In this document: piece after piece, positions 33,531-44,976 of the stretch
Position numbering within the stretch: position 1 is the first letter of the stretch
How the letters are laid out: every line of letters begins with the position of its first letter
Source: Cafeteria roenbergensis
Taxonomy: Eukaryota; Sar; Bigyra; Bicosoecida; Cafeteriaceae
Reading direction: 5' to 3'
NCBI GenBank assembly: GCA_008330645.1
Contig: VLTN01000079.1
Span: forward strand, 62,001-126,000
DNA length: 64,000 nt
Notes under the pieces: model-generated
Seen by the model: the letters and a program-made list of their open reading frames with translations, nothing else
What the model was told of the DNA's origin: nothing
Database searches by the model: none
Position numbers and translations under genes: made by a program

Positions 33531-35152
33531 CTACTCCGAGACTGGGGTGTGCTTCTCGTACTCGCCAGACCGCGCGGCTTCGTCGCCCACGCTTGGGTCG
33601 TGGGCCTGGGCTGATCGGGAGTTCAGCTTCATCACACTGTCGTCACTGTTCTCCGCCATTGGAGGCGTGCGGCGCGTGCGCGCAACCCAGACCCCTCCAC
33701 CAACGATTCCAAGCAAGCCCAGGGAGCCTCCCACCGCGGCGCCCACGATCAAGCCGATATCATCCGACTCGATGAAAGCGCCGCCCTGCGCGTTCTTGGT
33801 GTGGCTGCGAGGACGTGAACTTGAAAGGCAACGCAAGGGGATTCGAAATCGAGGCGGCGGCGGGCGTGTATGGCCGGAAGCTCGCTCGGTGACCAAAGCT
33901 GCCAGGGAGGCGGGCAGCGCTTCAACAAACCAGCAGCGGGCTGGGCGGCACACCGCTGATCCCTCGACGACTGGAAGCGAGGACCTCACACCATATTGAA
34001 GGTGCAGCGATCATCGGAAGTCGTGAAGGTTGCCTGGTTGCCTTCCTGCGAGAGAACAAATTTGCTCGCGTCCCCGATGCCGCGGAATCCGGACCCCGAC
34101 GCGGCTCCCCAAACCTTGAATTGCGACTTGCACTTCGACAGCGCGGTGCTGTCCAGCTGCGAAACAACATCGAAGCCCACCATGGTGCCATTGACGAAGC
34201 GGGAGGAGAGCTCCAGCTGGTTGGGGCAGCAGCAAACGGCCACGTCGCAGCTGCCCGACCGCTGCTCGTACGTTCCAGCGAACGCAGCTGTGGAGTCCGT
34301 CGTGGTTTTGGTGACAATGATGTTCAGAGTCTCGCCGCTCCCATAGGCAAGGGTTTGGGCTTGCAGGTTCACGGCGAGCGTGGTTTCGGCCGAGGCAAGC
34401 CGCGCGCGGTTTGCGACGACGGTGATGTTCAAGCTCTCGCCAGGGACCCACCCCTTGGCAGCGCAGGCCTGCTCTGGCCAGCCGTGGTTGGTCACGGATC
34501 CGAGGATTTCGTAGTTGGCCCCGCTCTCACGCTCGACGAGCTTCCCCCCCTGGAGACAGCATTCCACGGTCGAGGGGCAGTCGTCGAAGCCAAACAGCAG
34601 GTCGTCGGTGTCGTCAGCGGGGGGCGCGGCCGACGTTGGAGACGGGTCCGCCAGGCTCCGCTTCCCACGCAAACCCGAGTCGTCCATGGCGTTGTTGTAC
34701 TTGAGCGAAGCGGCAACTGAAGCAGCGCTGCCACCACCACTCTGGAGGGCAGACCCGACTGCTCCAGCCCGCACTCTCGGGCGCAGCCCCGGCCTGCGAC
34801 CGGACAGCGCAGCATGCGCGTGTGACCTGGCGTGCGCGCGGTGGTGGCCCGCGCTCGAACGGAGTGTGGCTATGGCGGCCAGGCCACTCGCTGGCTCGCG
34901 CGCGACAGGCCGATCGCTGCCCATGCCACGCACGTCAGCGGGCGAATCAGTCGCATTGCGCGCAGCTGCTGAGAACTCTCACATTGGTGCTTCGCCCTCG
35001 CGCGCTCCGTGTCCAGCGCCTAGCGCTGAGGGGGCGCTGGCACGATTCGTATCCTCCGGCCAAACGCCGCCAGAGGCGGACGCAAGCGCCCCCCAGCACA
35101 GGGCCAGTGCGGCGACCACCACTCGGACTCGCGACTCACGGGACCGAATCAT
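33531..35152 (-). CDS. Type I membrane protein with signal peptide and Cys-containing ectodomain, unknown
   Basis: Exons: 35152-34983, 34793-33990, 33804-33531 (415 residues). Exon 1 carries a signal peptide (MIRSRESRVRVVVAALALCW, then GALASASG). The ectodomain has Cys groups (VECCLQGG, EQACAAKGW, CDVAVCCCPNQ, LSKCKSQF, DDRCTFNM) and N-glycosylation sequons NIT, NGT and NQAT. Exon 3 provides one membrane helix (DIGLIVGAAVGGSLGLLGIV), a stop-transfer ARTRR and a short cytoplasmic tail with acidic and Ser residues ending HTPVSE. Introns are GTGAGA...CGCAG and GTGAGG...CGCAG, both phase 2. The second exon could instead start at another in-phase AG a little downstream, which would remove about 20 residues. 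No known domain recognised; a cell-surface or endomembrane role is inferred. Confidence 0.7.
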
Positions 35153-35644
35153 GACTGGGCAGTGCCTCGCGGGCCCTGCGCCATTGGGCCAAGTCACAGG
35201 GCAAGGGAGAGGGAGGCTGCTAGGCACTGGGTTCCCGTGCGGCGGCCGGCTCTCGGGGACGGGGCAGGCAGCGCGCGCCCGCGTGCGCGCCCAAGCTCAC
35301 AAGGAGGGAGCAGTGAAAGAGCTGCAACTGCCGCAGGCCTGCTGCGCTGCGGTGAGTGCAGCCCAGCACGCGGGCAAGTCACGAGCAGGCCGCTTGACCC
35401 GCGCTCTTGCCGGTGGCAGCGCCTCTGCCGCAAGAGGGACCGCCTTGCACAGCCAACCCGACGCGCCGCACACGCGGCGACTGCCGGCCCTCCATTGCTG
35501 CGGGTGGCCTGGAAGCTTGTCGCCCGTCGAGCGAACGAGGGACTGCTGCTCCCGGCGGGGAAGGGGAGCAAAGGCTGGCACAGCCAGCCGGCCGCCGCGC
35601 TCCTCGGCAGCAGCGGACACCCCGCTGACCGTTGTCGGCTCGCG
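35153..35644. promoter_or_regulatory. Divergent intergenic region, type I membrane gene / pseudokinase gene
   Basis: These 492 bases lie between head-to-head starts. The pseudokinase frame stays open through the region, but the composition changes at the chosen ATG and there is no motif upstream. Probable promoters; nothing else seen. Confidence 0.35.
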
Positions 35645-38600
35645 ATGAGCGCGCTCAAGCGATCAGCGAGCCTGTACGCGGGCAGCGGCACCGCTGCTGG
35701 CTCCCAGGCGCTCGTGGCAGCGTCGCATGCCGAGCTCGAGTCAGTTGCACACGCTGCCGCCGCCGCCGCCGCCGCTGGCCTCGAGCCCCCCGACCGCCCC
35801 CACCCCAGCACGTGGATGGACTGCCGCCGGCTGCACCTTTCGCGGCTGCAGGCCTCGCTCCGGGAGCGAGTGGCCGCTCGGCGCCGCGAGCGAAGGCGTC
35901 GCAGGCAGGCCGCCGACGCGGCCTTGGCGGCTGACGCGGCTCGTGCAAGCGACTGGCGGCAGCAGCGTCGCGTCGCGCGTGCACCTGCATCAGTGGCAGC
36001 AGCGGCTGTGGCGCCAGCAGCGGGGGCGGCGCCAGCAGCGGCTGTGGCGCCAGCAGCGGCTGTTGCGCCAGCAGCGGCTGTGGCGCCGTCGGCGGCTGTT
36101 GCGCCGTCGGCGCCATCAGCGGCAGCAGCGGGCGCGTGGATTCACGTCCCCAGTGGCACCGCTGCGCCAATGAAACCGCTTGCAGTGGTGGCCGCTGGCA
36201 GAGCCAGGGAGCTGGCGGAGCGGCGATCCATGAGACGGGAGGACGGCCGACGTCGGGTCAGACGCCGGGCAGCGATGGCCATCACCAGAGCATCAGCGGT
36301 CGCGGCCGAAGGCGCCACGTGGTTTTACGGGGCGCTGCCGGTCAATCCAGCATCAAACCCCGAGCAGCAGCCAACCCGCTGCCCGGAGGCGGCCGGCTCA
36401 CCGCTGGCTGCGCCGCCGCCGCAGGCATGGACGATCGACCAAGGGCTGTGGAGCCGGTCCGTTGGGCCCGCATCGGGGGCCCCCGGCGCCTGCATCACCC
36501 ACTTCAGCGAGGACGAGAGCGACTCTGCGTCGACCGGCAGTGACTCCTCTGGCCGATGGCTGGACACCCCAACGAAGCGACAGGGGCGGCGAAACCGCTT
36601 GCTGGCGGTCGACCAGCTTCTTGCAGAGCCGACGAGGTTCGCAGATGGGCCAGGAGCAGGAGGAGTTTCCAGTTGGCGGGGCCCTGGCGGGGCCCTGTCA
36701 AGGGCCGCTCACGGGGTCGCTGGCAGGGTCGCTGGAAGGTCACATTCGGTCTCCTCCGAGCACGGGCGCGACAAATCCACCGACCAGCTGACCATATCGG
36801 AGGTTGCAGTTGCAGTTCGCCTGGTGTCAGCTGCCGCGTGGGAAGGGCCCGGGGCGTTGCTACGAGCAGCGTCCATAGCAAGGCGGGCCATTGCCCCAGC
36901 AACACCGCCGCCGGCAGCTGTGCCAGCGTCCCCGGCAGATCCTTCGCCGGTAGAGCCTTCGCCGGCCGGGCCAGCTGCAGAGCTGGCTACCGCTGCAGAG
37001 CTGGCGGCCGCTGCAGAGCTGGTGACCGCTGCAGAGCTGGCGACCGCTGCAGAGCTGGCGACCGCTGCAGAGCTGGCGACCGCTGCAGAGCTGGTGATCG
37101 AAGGTCGGCAGCGCAACCGTGTGACGCTACCAGCGACGCTGCCACCTGCCTTCGGCGCCCGGTGGCTCAGGGCGCTGGGGGCCGAGCCGTTGGAGGACAG
37201 CGGCGGCGCACGCGCTGCGGCAGGCAGAGCCTCAATGACAGGAGGAAGGATCTATGGAAGGACCGATGGAAGGATTGATGGAAGGATTGATGGAGGGATT
37301 GATGGAGGGGCCCTGGCGTCAGAGCGTGATCGGGAGCGGGTCGCATCCATGATGGGTGGGCACAGCGCGAAACCGCCGGCACGTGCGGCTTCCGACCAGT
37401 TTCAGTGGGGCTCCGGGCGAAGCGTGACGGCTCTGCAGCAGCAGGAGGGGCTGACGTCTCACGGAAACCGGGTCACGACTTGGAAGCCGCTGCCTGCCGG
37501 CCGCGCGCCGAGCCAGGACCGCTCCACCGCCAGCCAGTCGCCCGCGGCGCTGCTCGCAGCGGCTCGCAGGCGCCTCCTTCCAGCCCGCTCAGCAGAGCCA
37601 TCGGCAGAGCTGGTGGCTTGGCGGGCTCTGCTGGAATCGACGCCGGTCGAAGTGTGGTCGAAGCGGCCTCTGCCCGACGGGGGGGTGGTGTACCGGAGGG
37701 ATCCGGACGGAGAGACGTCGTCGCTCCACCCGGTGGCGCTGGCGTTGCAGCGTCTGCGGGACGAGGCGACGCGCGCTGGCGCCGGCCTTACGGTCGGAGC
37801 CGGTGCGGGTCAAGCCGACGCGGAGAGTGGTGGTCATTCTGGATCAGGCGGCGATGCCAGTCTTGATGCGGCCTTGGCCCGGATGGGTCAGCTGATCGAC
37901 GAATCGTTCGACCCCAGGTCTTCGGGGCTTCAGTGTCCTGCCACAGCGGAGTCGCTTGCCAGTCAGCCCGGAGTCACAGCTACTTCCAGGTCGAATCCCT
38001 CTGGCGGAAGCGCAACCCCTCCCAATCCTGCCCAAGTCGCGAGAGAGCGCCGTGACCGCCGCCGACGTCGCAAGGACGAGCGACGCGCAATCCTTGCAGC
38101 CGCAAACAAGGCTGGAAAGCTTGATGGCGAAACCGCTGTGCGCTTGCTGGGATCCGCGCCGAATCCAGGGCCCACCAGCGAGTGGGAAGGATCCGGAAGG
38201 ACCCTGTCAGCGGCCAATCAGCGGCCCATCTCCGCCGCATCTTCCAGACCATCACGCTTCCGGCCGGGCGATCCGTCCACTGGCGCTGCGGATACGTCAC
38301 TCTGCCTTCCCGATCCTTCCGAATCCTTCCACCGCGCTGGGGCCGGCCGACCCACCGGAACGGCTGCCATCGTGGACCTGGAAGGATTGGCTCTCAGGAG
38401 CATCGCACAAGCGGACGCGACTCTGCCGGCAGAGCCAACGAGCCGAGCGGTTTCGCCGTCGTCCAGCATCGGCGTGGACAGCAGTGACTCGGACTGGGCG
38501 CCGCCCGGAGAGGCGCGCAGCGACGACCTTCATCAGGCGCGGGGTCAGACCCCGGCCGCTGGGTCGTCGCCCTCCCAGCCCCTGCCTGAGCACCACGAGT

Positions 38601-41600
38601 CGAAGCTTGCGCTGGACGGCTCTGCCGGATGCAGCCGTGGCTCTGCCCAAGCGGACTGGGCAGGAGTGATCGTCGGCGGCGTGCGGTTTCGCATCAGGTC
38701 GCGAGCTCTCGCGAGCGGCCGGCCTCCAGCTGGCGCCAGCGACCCCGCTGTGACGGGACGTCGGCAGCCGTCGTCAGCCCGTGGTCTGGCGGCCCTGCCT
38801 GGCGAGGCCACTTCGTGGGAACGGCCTCTCCGAGTGTGGTGTCGGTCCGGGCCGGCGTATCGCGTGAAGCAGCGCCAAGCAGCGGTTTCGCGTGCGGTTT
38901 CATGGAGTATCCGCTTGGAAGAGGCGTGGCTGCGCAAGTGGAGCCGCAGAGAGAGTCGCTGGGAGGCGTTGCTGGAGCGGAAGCGATTGGAAGTCGCTGC
39001 CGCATCAGCAGCAGCCACTTCGCCATCAGGGGGCGGTCAAGGAGCCGGATCCAAGCTGCCGTCGGCGCGGCAAGCCGCCGAGAGAGGGGCGTCCCAGCTG
39101 GCGGCGGCGGAGCGGCGTGTGGCCGCTGCGCGCGCCGCCGAGGCGCGGAGGCGGGCCATGGCGGCGGAGGACGCCGCGTCGCTCGCTGTCAGGGAGTCGC
39201 TCCTCCGGTCAGCTGAAGAGGTCGAAGTGGGGAAGCAAGGGGCTCTGCATCTCCGATGGGCAGAGCTGATCCGTGGGCTGGAAGGATCGGCGGGGGCCTC
39301 CCAGTGGCGCCGGCTTGAGCTGATGCAGGGGCTGTCCGGCCGGAGCGGAGGGCGGGCTGGCGGCGGCGGCGCGTTTCTTGTGAGGGACCCCCTGAGAGCC
39401 GGCGCGGGTCGGGAGGGGCGGGGTCTCTCGGGCAATGGTTTGTCCGAAGCAGAGGCAGCCGCTGCCCGCGGCGGCGCCGCCCGGTCGGCACACCCTCCGG
39501 GGCTGTTTGTGCTGAGAGCCGTTGCTCTCCGCGCGGGCGCCGAAACCGCCGTTGCCAAGCAGCGACTCTCCTTGTTCCAGGAATGTTCCCGGAAGTGCGC
39601 GTCGCTGGTCCCGATAGCGCGGGTTGCCGTTCTCGACCTGCTGGGCAGCGAGGTTCCCCTGAGGGCTCTGCCGGCAGAGCAGGGTGGTGCGAGGGGGGGG
39701 TCCCACCAACAGCTCCAGTCGCATGCGGCTCTGCCGGTGCTGACGTCCGGCCAGGGTCGGCAGCTGCCGTCTGCCGGACTCGTGAAGAGAACGACGCGAA
39801 ACAGCCCCGGCGAAACCGCCGCTGTGGTCGCAACGGACGAGCTTCGCCGTCACATCAGCTTCACAGGCTCGCTGCCTCCGGCGCCATCACACCGACATCA
39901 GTCCAGGGCTCTGCCGACCGAGTCTCCTGCTGCTTCCGCCGGCCCAGCCGCCGGTGGCGCTAGCACTGGTGCCGCTGCCTGTGGTGCTGGTGACGCTGCC
40001 GGTGGTGCTGCTGGTGATCCCGGTCTTGATGCTGGTGCTGATGCTGTGGGCGCGCCGCTGTCAGGCGCCGTGGCGTTCGGAGGCCGCGGGCCCCCCGGGT
40101 CACTTGGGGTGCCCCTTGGGGTCAGACCCCCGCCCGGCTGGATGGAGCGCCGGAGCGCAGGAGGGCAATCGCAATCTGGTCGTCACGAGGCGTCGGCACG
40201 CGACGGAGACAGGCGCGTGATGGATCCCGGACGGGCAGCTGATGGGTTCGAGGCGGGCTCTGCCTTGCAGCAGCAACTGGTCGTTCCAGTCGAAGCAGGC
40301 ACAGCAAAGGCAGTGACGCGACGCGCCGACGGAGGGATCGCGCGGTTTCGCCGCGGCTCCATGTCGCTCGTCCTGAGCCCGTTGGCGGGCGGACCCACAC
40401 TCGCCCGGTGGCTGCACAGCCACGGGGCCCCGTGCCCGGCTGCGGCGTTCCGCTGGCTTCTGCAGGCGTGTGAGGCCGTTGCGACTCTGCACGCGGCTGG
40501 AGTTGCGCACGGAGCGGTTTCACCGAGGTCGCTTCACCTGACGTCATCGATCAGCACGGTGGCGAGCCTCTGGGTGGCGCCGCCCTCGCCGCTGCCGGCC
40601 CCTGGGGAGGCGGGATGGCTCGCCGTCCGTCGGCAGCAGCAGGCAGTCGCCGATCGCGAAACCGCGCTGAGTCAAGGCATGGCCCGCTGGGGCACCCACA
40701 AGGTGATGTCCCCGAGACCGCACTGGGTCACTGGTGACCCAGGCCTGGAGCCGTTGCCGGCAACCGTGGAGTCGTCGGCGTATCATTCTCCCGAGAGGGT
40801 TGGCGATCGACCAAGGGGCGCCGATTTCATCCCGCGAGCGCTGCGCCGTCTGGAGCCACCAGGGCCATTGCACACTGGCGACTCTGCTGAAACCGCTGGT
40901 GTGATGGGCAAGGGACGGCCTGGTGACTCCCGGGTGCCAGTCAGCGTGCCATCAACGGTCGGTCACTCTGGACCCGCAGCGACTGCTGCAGCCACGGTTG
41001 CGGTTGCACTTCCCCGAATCGCGACCCCGCTTGGGGGTGATGCAGCACTGACTGCTGCCGCTGCCGGGGCCGGTCAGAGCCGGCTGTTCCGCGTGAAACC
41101 GCGAATGGACGGCAAGGCCGCTGAGTCGCTGTCGCAGGCCGGGGTCACTGGCGGCGCATCGATTGGCCGAACCCTTGATTCTGCTGCGGAGGAACGCCCA
41201 GTCACCGGAACATCAGACGATTTCCCGACCGGTCCTGCCAACGCGGCAGAGCTCACCGGAGCCGCGCTTGCAACTGGAAGGATCCTTCCGGCTCTGCCTC
41301 GCGGGCGGTCGTTCTCTGCGCTGGGAGACGTCGTCCACAGAGAGCCGGTGCGGTTGCGCAGCACCCGTGGCCAGAGCCGCCATGTGGCAGCAAGCCTCGA
41401 TGCCGACGTCTCGGCGTTTCCTTCCGCCGAAGACGACGTGTTCGCCCTGGGCTGCCTGGCATTTGCTCTGGCAACCGGCGAAACCGCGCTGCCTCGTTCC
41501 GGCGACGGGGCGGCAGCAGCGTTCGGGCCGGCAGAGCTGCGCCGCCTGCAGGCAGGACGCCGAAACCGCCTGTTGTGGCAGCTGATTCAGCGATGCACAG

Positions 41601-41888
41601 CCCGTTCCCCCGCCGCCCGACCAGCCGCGATTCAGCTGACGGCGTATCTTCGATCGGCAAGCCAACGGTCCATCACTGCCGAGTCTGCCGACGATCACCT
41701 CCTGACGCATAGCGCAACGGCTAGTGCTGTGCATGGCGGCCAGTTTCGCAAAGGACCAAGTGGCTCTGCATCGGTGGGCCAGCACCCGGGAGGCACTTCG
41801 TACCTTCAGACCGGTTCAGCTGCCCCTGCTAGCGGGGCCGGGCCGCGATGGGACGCCGACGCCATCGCCGCGCTTGAGTTCGCGCCCG

Positions 41889-41919
<31 letters not shown>

Positions 41920-43201
41920 TGTCAACAATGACGGTCCAAAGCGGGAAGAGCTCTTGGAAGGATCTGCAGAGCTGAAGGGCTCTGCCGGCAGATCGAGGTT
42001 TGTGGACCAAGGAGGGAGTCGTGTGTTGCAATCGCACGAACGGCGACGCGGAGGCAGCACCGTGAGCGGCGCCGTGAGCGACGCCGTGAGCGGCGCCGTG
42101 AGCGACGCCGTGGGAGACACCAAGAGCGACGTCGTGGGAGACACCAAGAGCGACGCTGAGAGTGACGCTGAGAGCGACGCTGAGTCGCTGGGCACGGTCG
42201 CGGAAGAGGAGGCGGCTGGAGCAGCGACGGCAGCGGACGCAGCGCTAGTGCTCGCGCGGGCAGAGGCGGCCCTTCCAGCCAGAGCAGCGCCGACGGTGCC
42301 CCAGGATCCCTCCAAGCAGTCAGGTCGCCGACGCCGCCGGGTTGCTGTTCCGTCAGCATTCAGCGAGCGTCTCTCCGCTGAGCAACGGCGAGCGGAAGGG
42401 TCGAGGCTGCGGTTTCGCGACGCTTCGGACCATCTCCAGCATGTCACTTCGCGTGGCTGGGCGGGGAAACCGCTGGCGCTGCTAAAGGCGTTCGATGAAC
42501 TGGCACTGGCAGAGCCGGAGCGACGTCGGCGCGAGCGGCAAGAGCAGCGAAGGCTGGAGCAGCTTCGGGAATATTCCGCGAAACGTCTGCAAGGATGGGT
42601 CCGAATCAGGCAAGCACACGGCGAAATGATTCGCCGCAGACGGGCGTCTGACCGCATTGGCCGTGCTGCCGTCCGCTGGCTCGAAGCGACGCGCGTGTGG
42701 CAGGCAGATGCGGAGCGGAGATCCAGGGCGATGGAGGTCCTGAGGAGTCACTGGCCTGCCATCGAGAAGCGGCTCCTCGAGAGGCAGCAGCGAAGACTCA
42801 AGCGACGCGAAACCGCGGAGTATGGCGTGCTGGCAGAAGCTTTACGCAGCCAGCCGGCGAAGCCGACGGGCCCGGCCGCAAAACCAACAGATATCCAGCC
42901 TGCAACTGACAGCTCTGCAGGCAGAGCCACAGGCGCCCACAGCGACGGCGAAGGCGCGCGATGGCCGGCGGGCGCCTCGGAGGGCGCCGCCGACGCTGCG
43001 GCCGGCGCGTTGCGGCAGCGGCATGCGGGGAGGTCGCTGTTGCTGGCGCTGCCGTCGCTGGGGGCGAGGGTGCGGCTGCGGGCGCTGGGGGCCGTGGTGA
43101 ACGGCGCCGGTGAGGGGGCGGCCAACGCAGAGCGTGCCGGGGCTGTCGCTGCGGACAGCCGGCGCATTCGCTCTGCGCTCTTGGTCGATCGCAAACGGTG
43201 A
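35645..43201 (+). CDS. Giant pseudokinase-like protein with Arg-rich helices (IQ-like C-terminus)
   Basis: 2518 residues from ATG 35645 (MSALKRSASLYAG) in one exon. N-terminus: basic helix (LRERVAARRRERRRRRQAAD) then VAPAA repeats. Residues about 1570-2005 resemble a protein kinase C-lobe torn by inserts: helix-E-like FRWLLQACEAVATLHAAGVAHGAV, where the catalytic loop reads AHGAVSPRSLHL in place of HRDxxxxN; an APE-like SAYHSPERVG near 1711; then DDVFALGCLAFALATGE and LLWQLIQRCTARSPAARPAA (helices F-I with the conserved Arg). No DFG and no catalytic Asp are visible, so catalysis is unlikely. Residues about 2310-2385 hold Arg-rich IQ-like helices (AKRLQGWVRIRQAHGEMIRR). Linkers are Ala/Ser-rich with poly-Asp and tandem repeats. 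A scaffold role is inferred. The gene is unusually dense in the recurring words described in the findings. Confidence 0.7.
36976..37094. repeat. 18-bp tandem repeat encoding (TAAELA)n
   Basis: About six to seven copies of an 18-mer containing GCTGCAGAGCTGGC, encoding TAAELA units in the giant pseudokinase-like protein. Copies differ by one or two bases. Each copy contains the GCAGAGC word core. Confidence 0.85.
37240..37310. repeat. 12-bp tandem repeat (ATGGAAGGATTG)n
   Basis: Five or six copies of a 12-mer built on GGAAGGAT, encoding DGRI/DGGI units. It is a direct tandem expansion of one of the dispersed words. Confidence 0.85.
42060..42190. repeat. Imperfect 12/24-bp tandem repeat encoding SDAV/SGAV/SDAE
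   Basis: Units of AGCGACGCCGTG, AGCGGCGCCGTG and AGTGACGCTGAG run head to tail near the C-terminal third of the pseudokinase-like protein. All changes keep frame. Confidence 0.8.
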
Positions 43202-43323
43202 GTGCACGTGATGGCGGTTTCGCGCTGATGAGACCGTTGCTGGCTATGTTCGGAAGCGGAGCTCCACGGGCGCTCGCGATCAGAAGCCACTCACCACCAC
43301 ATCACTCGCGCATCACCAGCGCA

Positions 43324-44937
43324 TCACCACGCGGCACTCGTTGGCAGCAGCAGGCGGCCGGGAGCCAGCGGCGAGGCCACGTGGGCCGACGCCCTGCCAC
43401 CAGCAGCGAAGTGTGACGAGCTCTGCCGCCCGTCGGCAGTGCCCGGTCCAGACGTTGTTGCAGCCGCGTTGTGGTCACCGTCGCCGACATCGCCGCCTCC
43501 GCCACCGGCACCGCCACCGCCACCGCCACCGCCACCGCCACCGCCACCGCCACCGCCACCGCCACCGCCACCGCCACCGCCACCGGCACCGGCACCGGCA
43601 CCGTCGTCGCTGTCGCTGTCGTCGTCGAGGGTCAGCTGCACTCGCGGCCGGACGCCCGAGCTAGCTAGCCTGCTGACAGCGGCGGACCACGCAGCCGCGC
43701 TGCGCCCGCCCATGCCCGGGGTGGTTGCGCCGTACGATCCCTCCGTCATGGGTGTGCGCGCCAGCGCCTCGCTTACCAGCCGGCTTGGCGTGGCCAGCCG
43801 GCCGGGAGCGGCGCCGGTGAAGGCCCTTGCCAGAGCCGGTGACGCAGGCACGCTGCCGCGGGCCCAAGCCCCTCCCCCGCCCCGGCCGCGGGACCGGCCG
43901 AAAGGAGACGACGCCGATGCGGCGGTGCCAGCGGCTGCCGCCGCCGCGCCCACTGCCGCGGCGCAGTGTGACAGGGCGGCTGACCGCGCCTCTGGGCCCG
44001 ACTGCTGCGGTTCGCGAAGCCGGTCAGCCCCGGTTGCAGTTGTAGTTGCAGTTGAGGAGTCGGGTACTGGCCGGAGCGCTGGCGTGCCTGCCGTCGGGCC
44101 TCTGCTCTCGCGGAGCAACGCCCCTTCTTCTGGCTCTGCAGAGCCAGTCATCGCCACATCGTCGAAACCAGAATCGGCGCCGAAGAGTGACGCCGCCACT
44201 CGGCGGCCTGACGCCACGTCGCCACCGCCACCACCGCCACCGCGGCAGCCGACGGCGCCGGCGCCGGCACCGGCCTGGGGCGTGGCCACGAGGCGCGACA
44301 CCGCTGGCGACCGGAAGGATCCGCGGCGGCCAGCGCGGCTGCGGCTGCCTCGAGAACTGGCTCTGCCGGCAGTGCCGCGGGGCGGCGGCGTGGGCTCGGG
44401 CCCCGCTTCAAGGTCCATGATGCTGAGACGGCCAAACGTTTCGCCGCCTTCCGCTCCGTTACGTCTCGCTGGGGTCGCTCCCCCCGGCGTCCCTGCGCCA
44501 GACAGCTGGCCAGTCGCAAGCCTTCCCACGGGCGCAGCCGGGCCGCTTGACGGCGCCAGCCGTGCGGCAGAGCCCGCTGCGTGCTCAGTCACGCGCCCTG
44601 CGTAGGGAGCGGCGGCCACCACGACCCTGCGCGATCGACCGAACACGACCTCGGAGGAGTCAGACCCGCAGGAGTCAGTCGACGCGCCCGTCACATCGGA
44701 GTCAGTGCGGGATCGTCTGGTGGACCGCAGGCGACCGACGGATGACCGCGCAGGCGACGGAGGGACCATGAAACCGCCCGATGCCAAGAGAGCTTTGGCC
44801 CCGGATACCGCGAAACCGCGGCCGGATGGCGGCGTGGCAGCCCCTCCTGCGGCGTGAGAGCCGGCACCAGCGACCCGGTCACTGGGGAGAGCAAACGACC
44901 CGCCACCGACCCCTCCGACCCCGCCGCCGCCCCCGCG

Positions 44938-44976
<39 letters not shown>

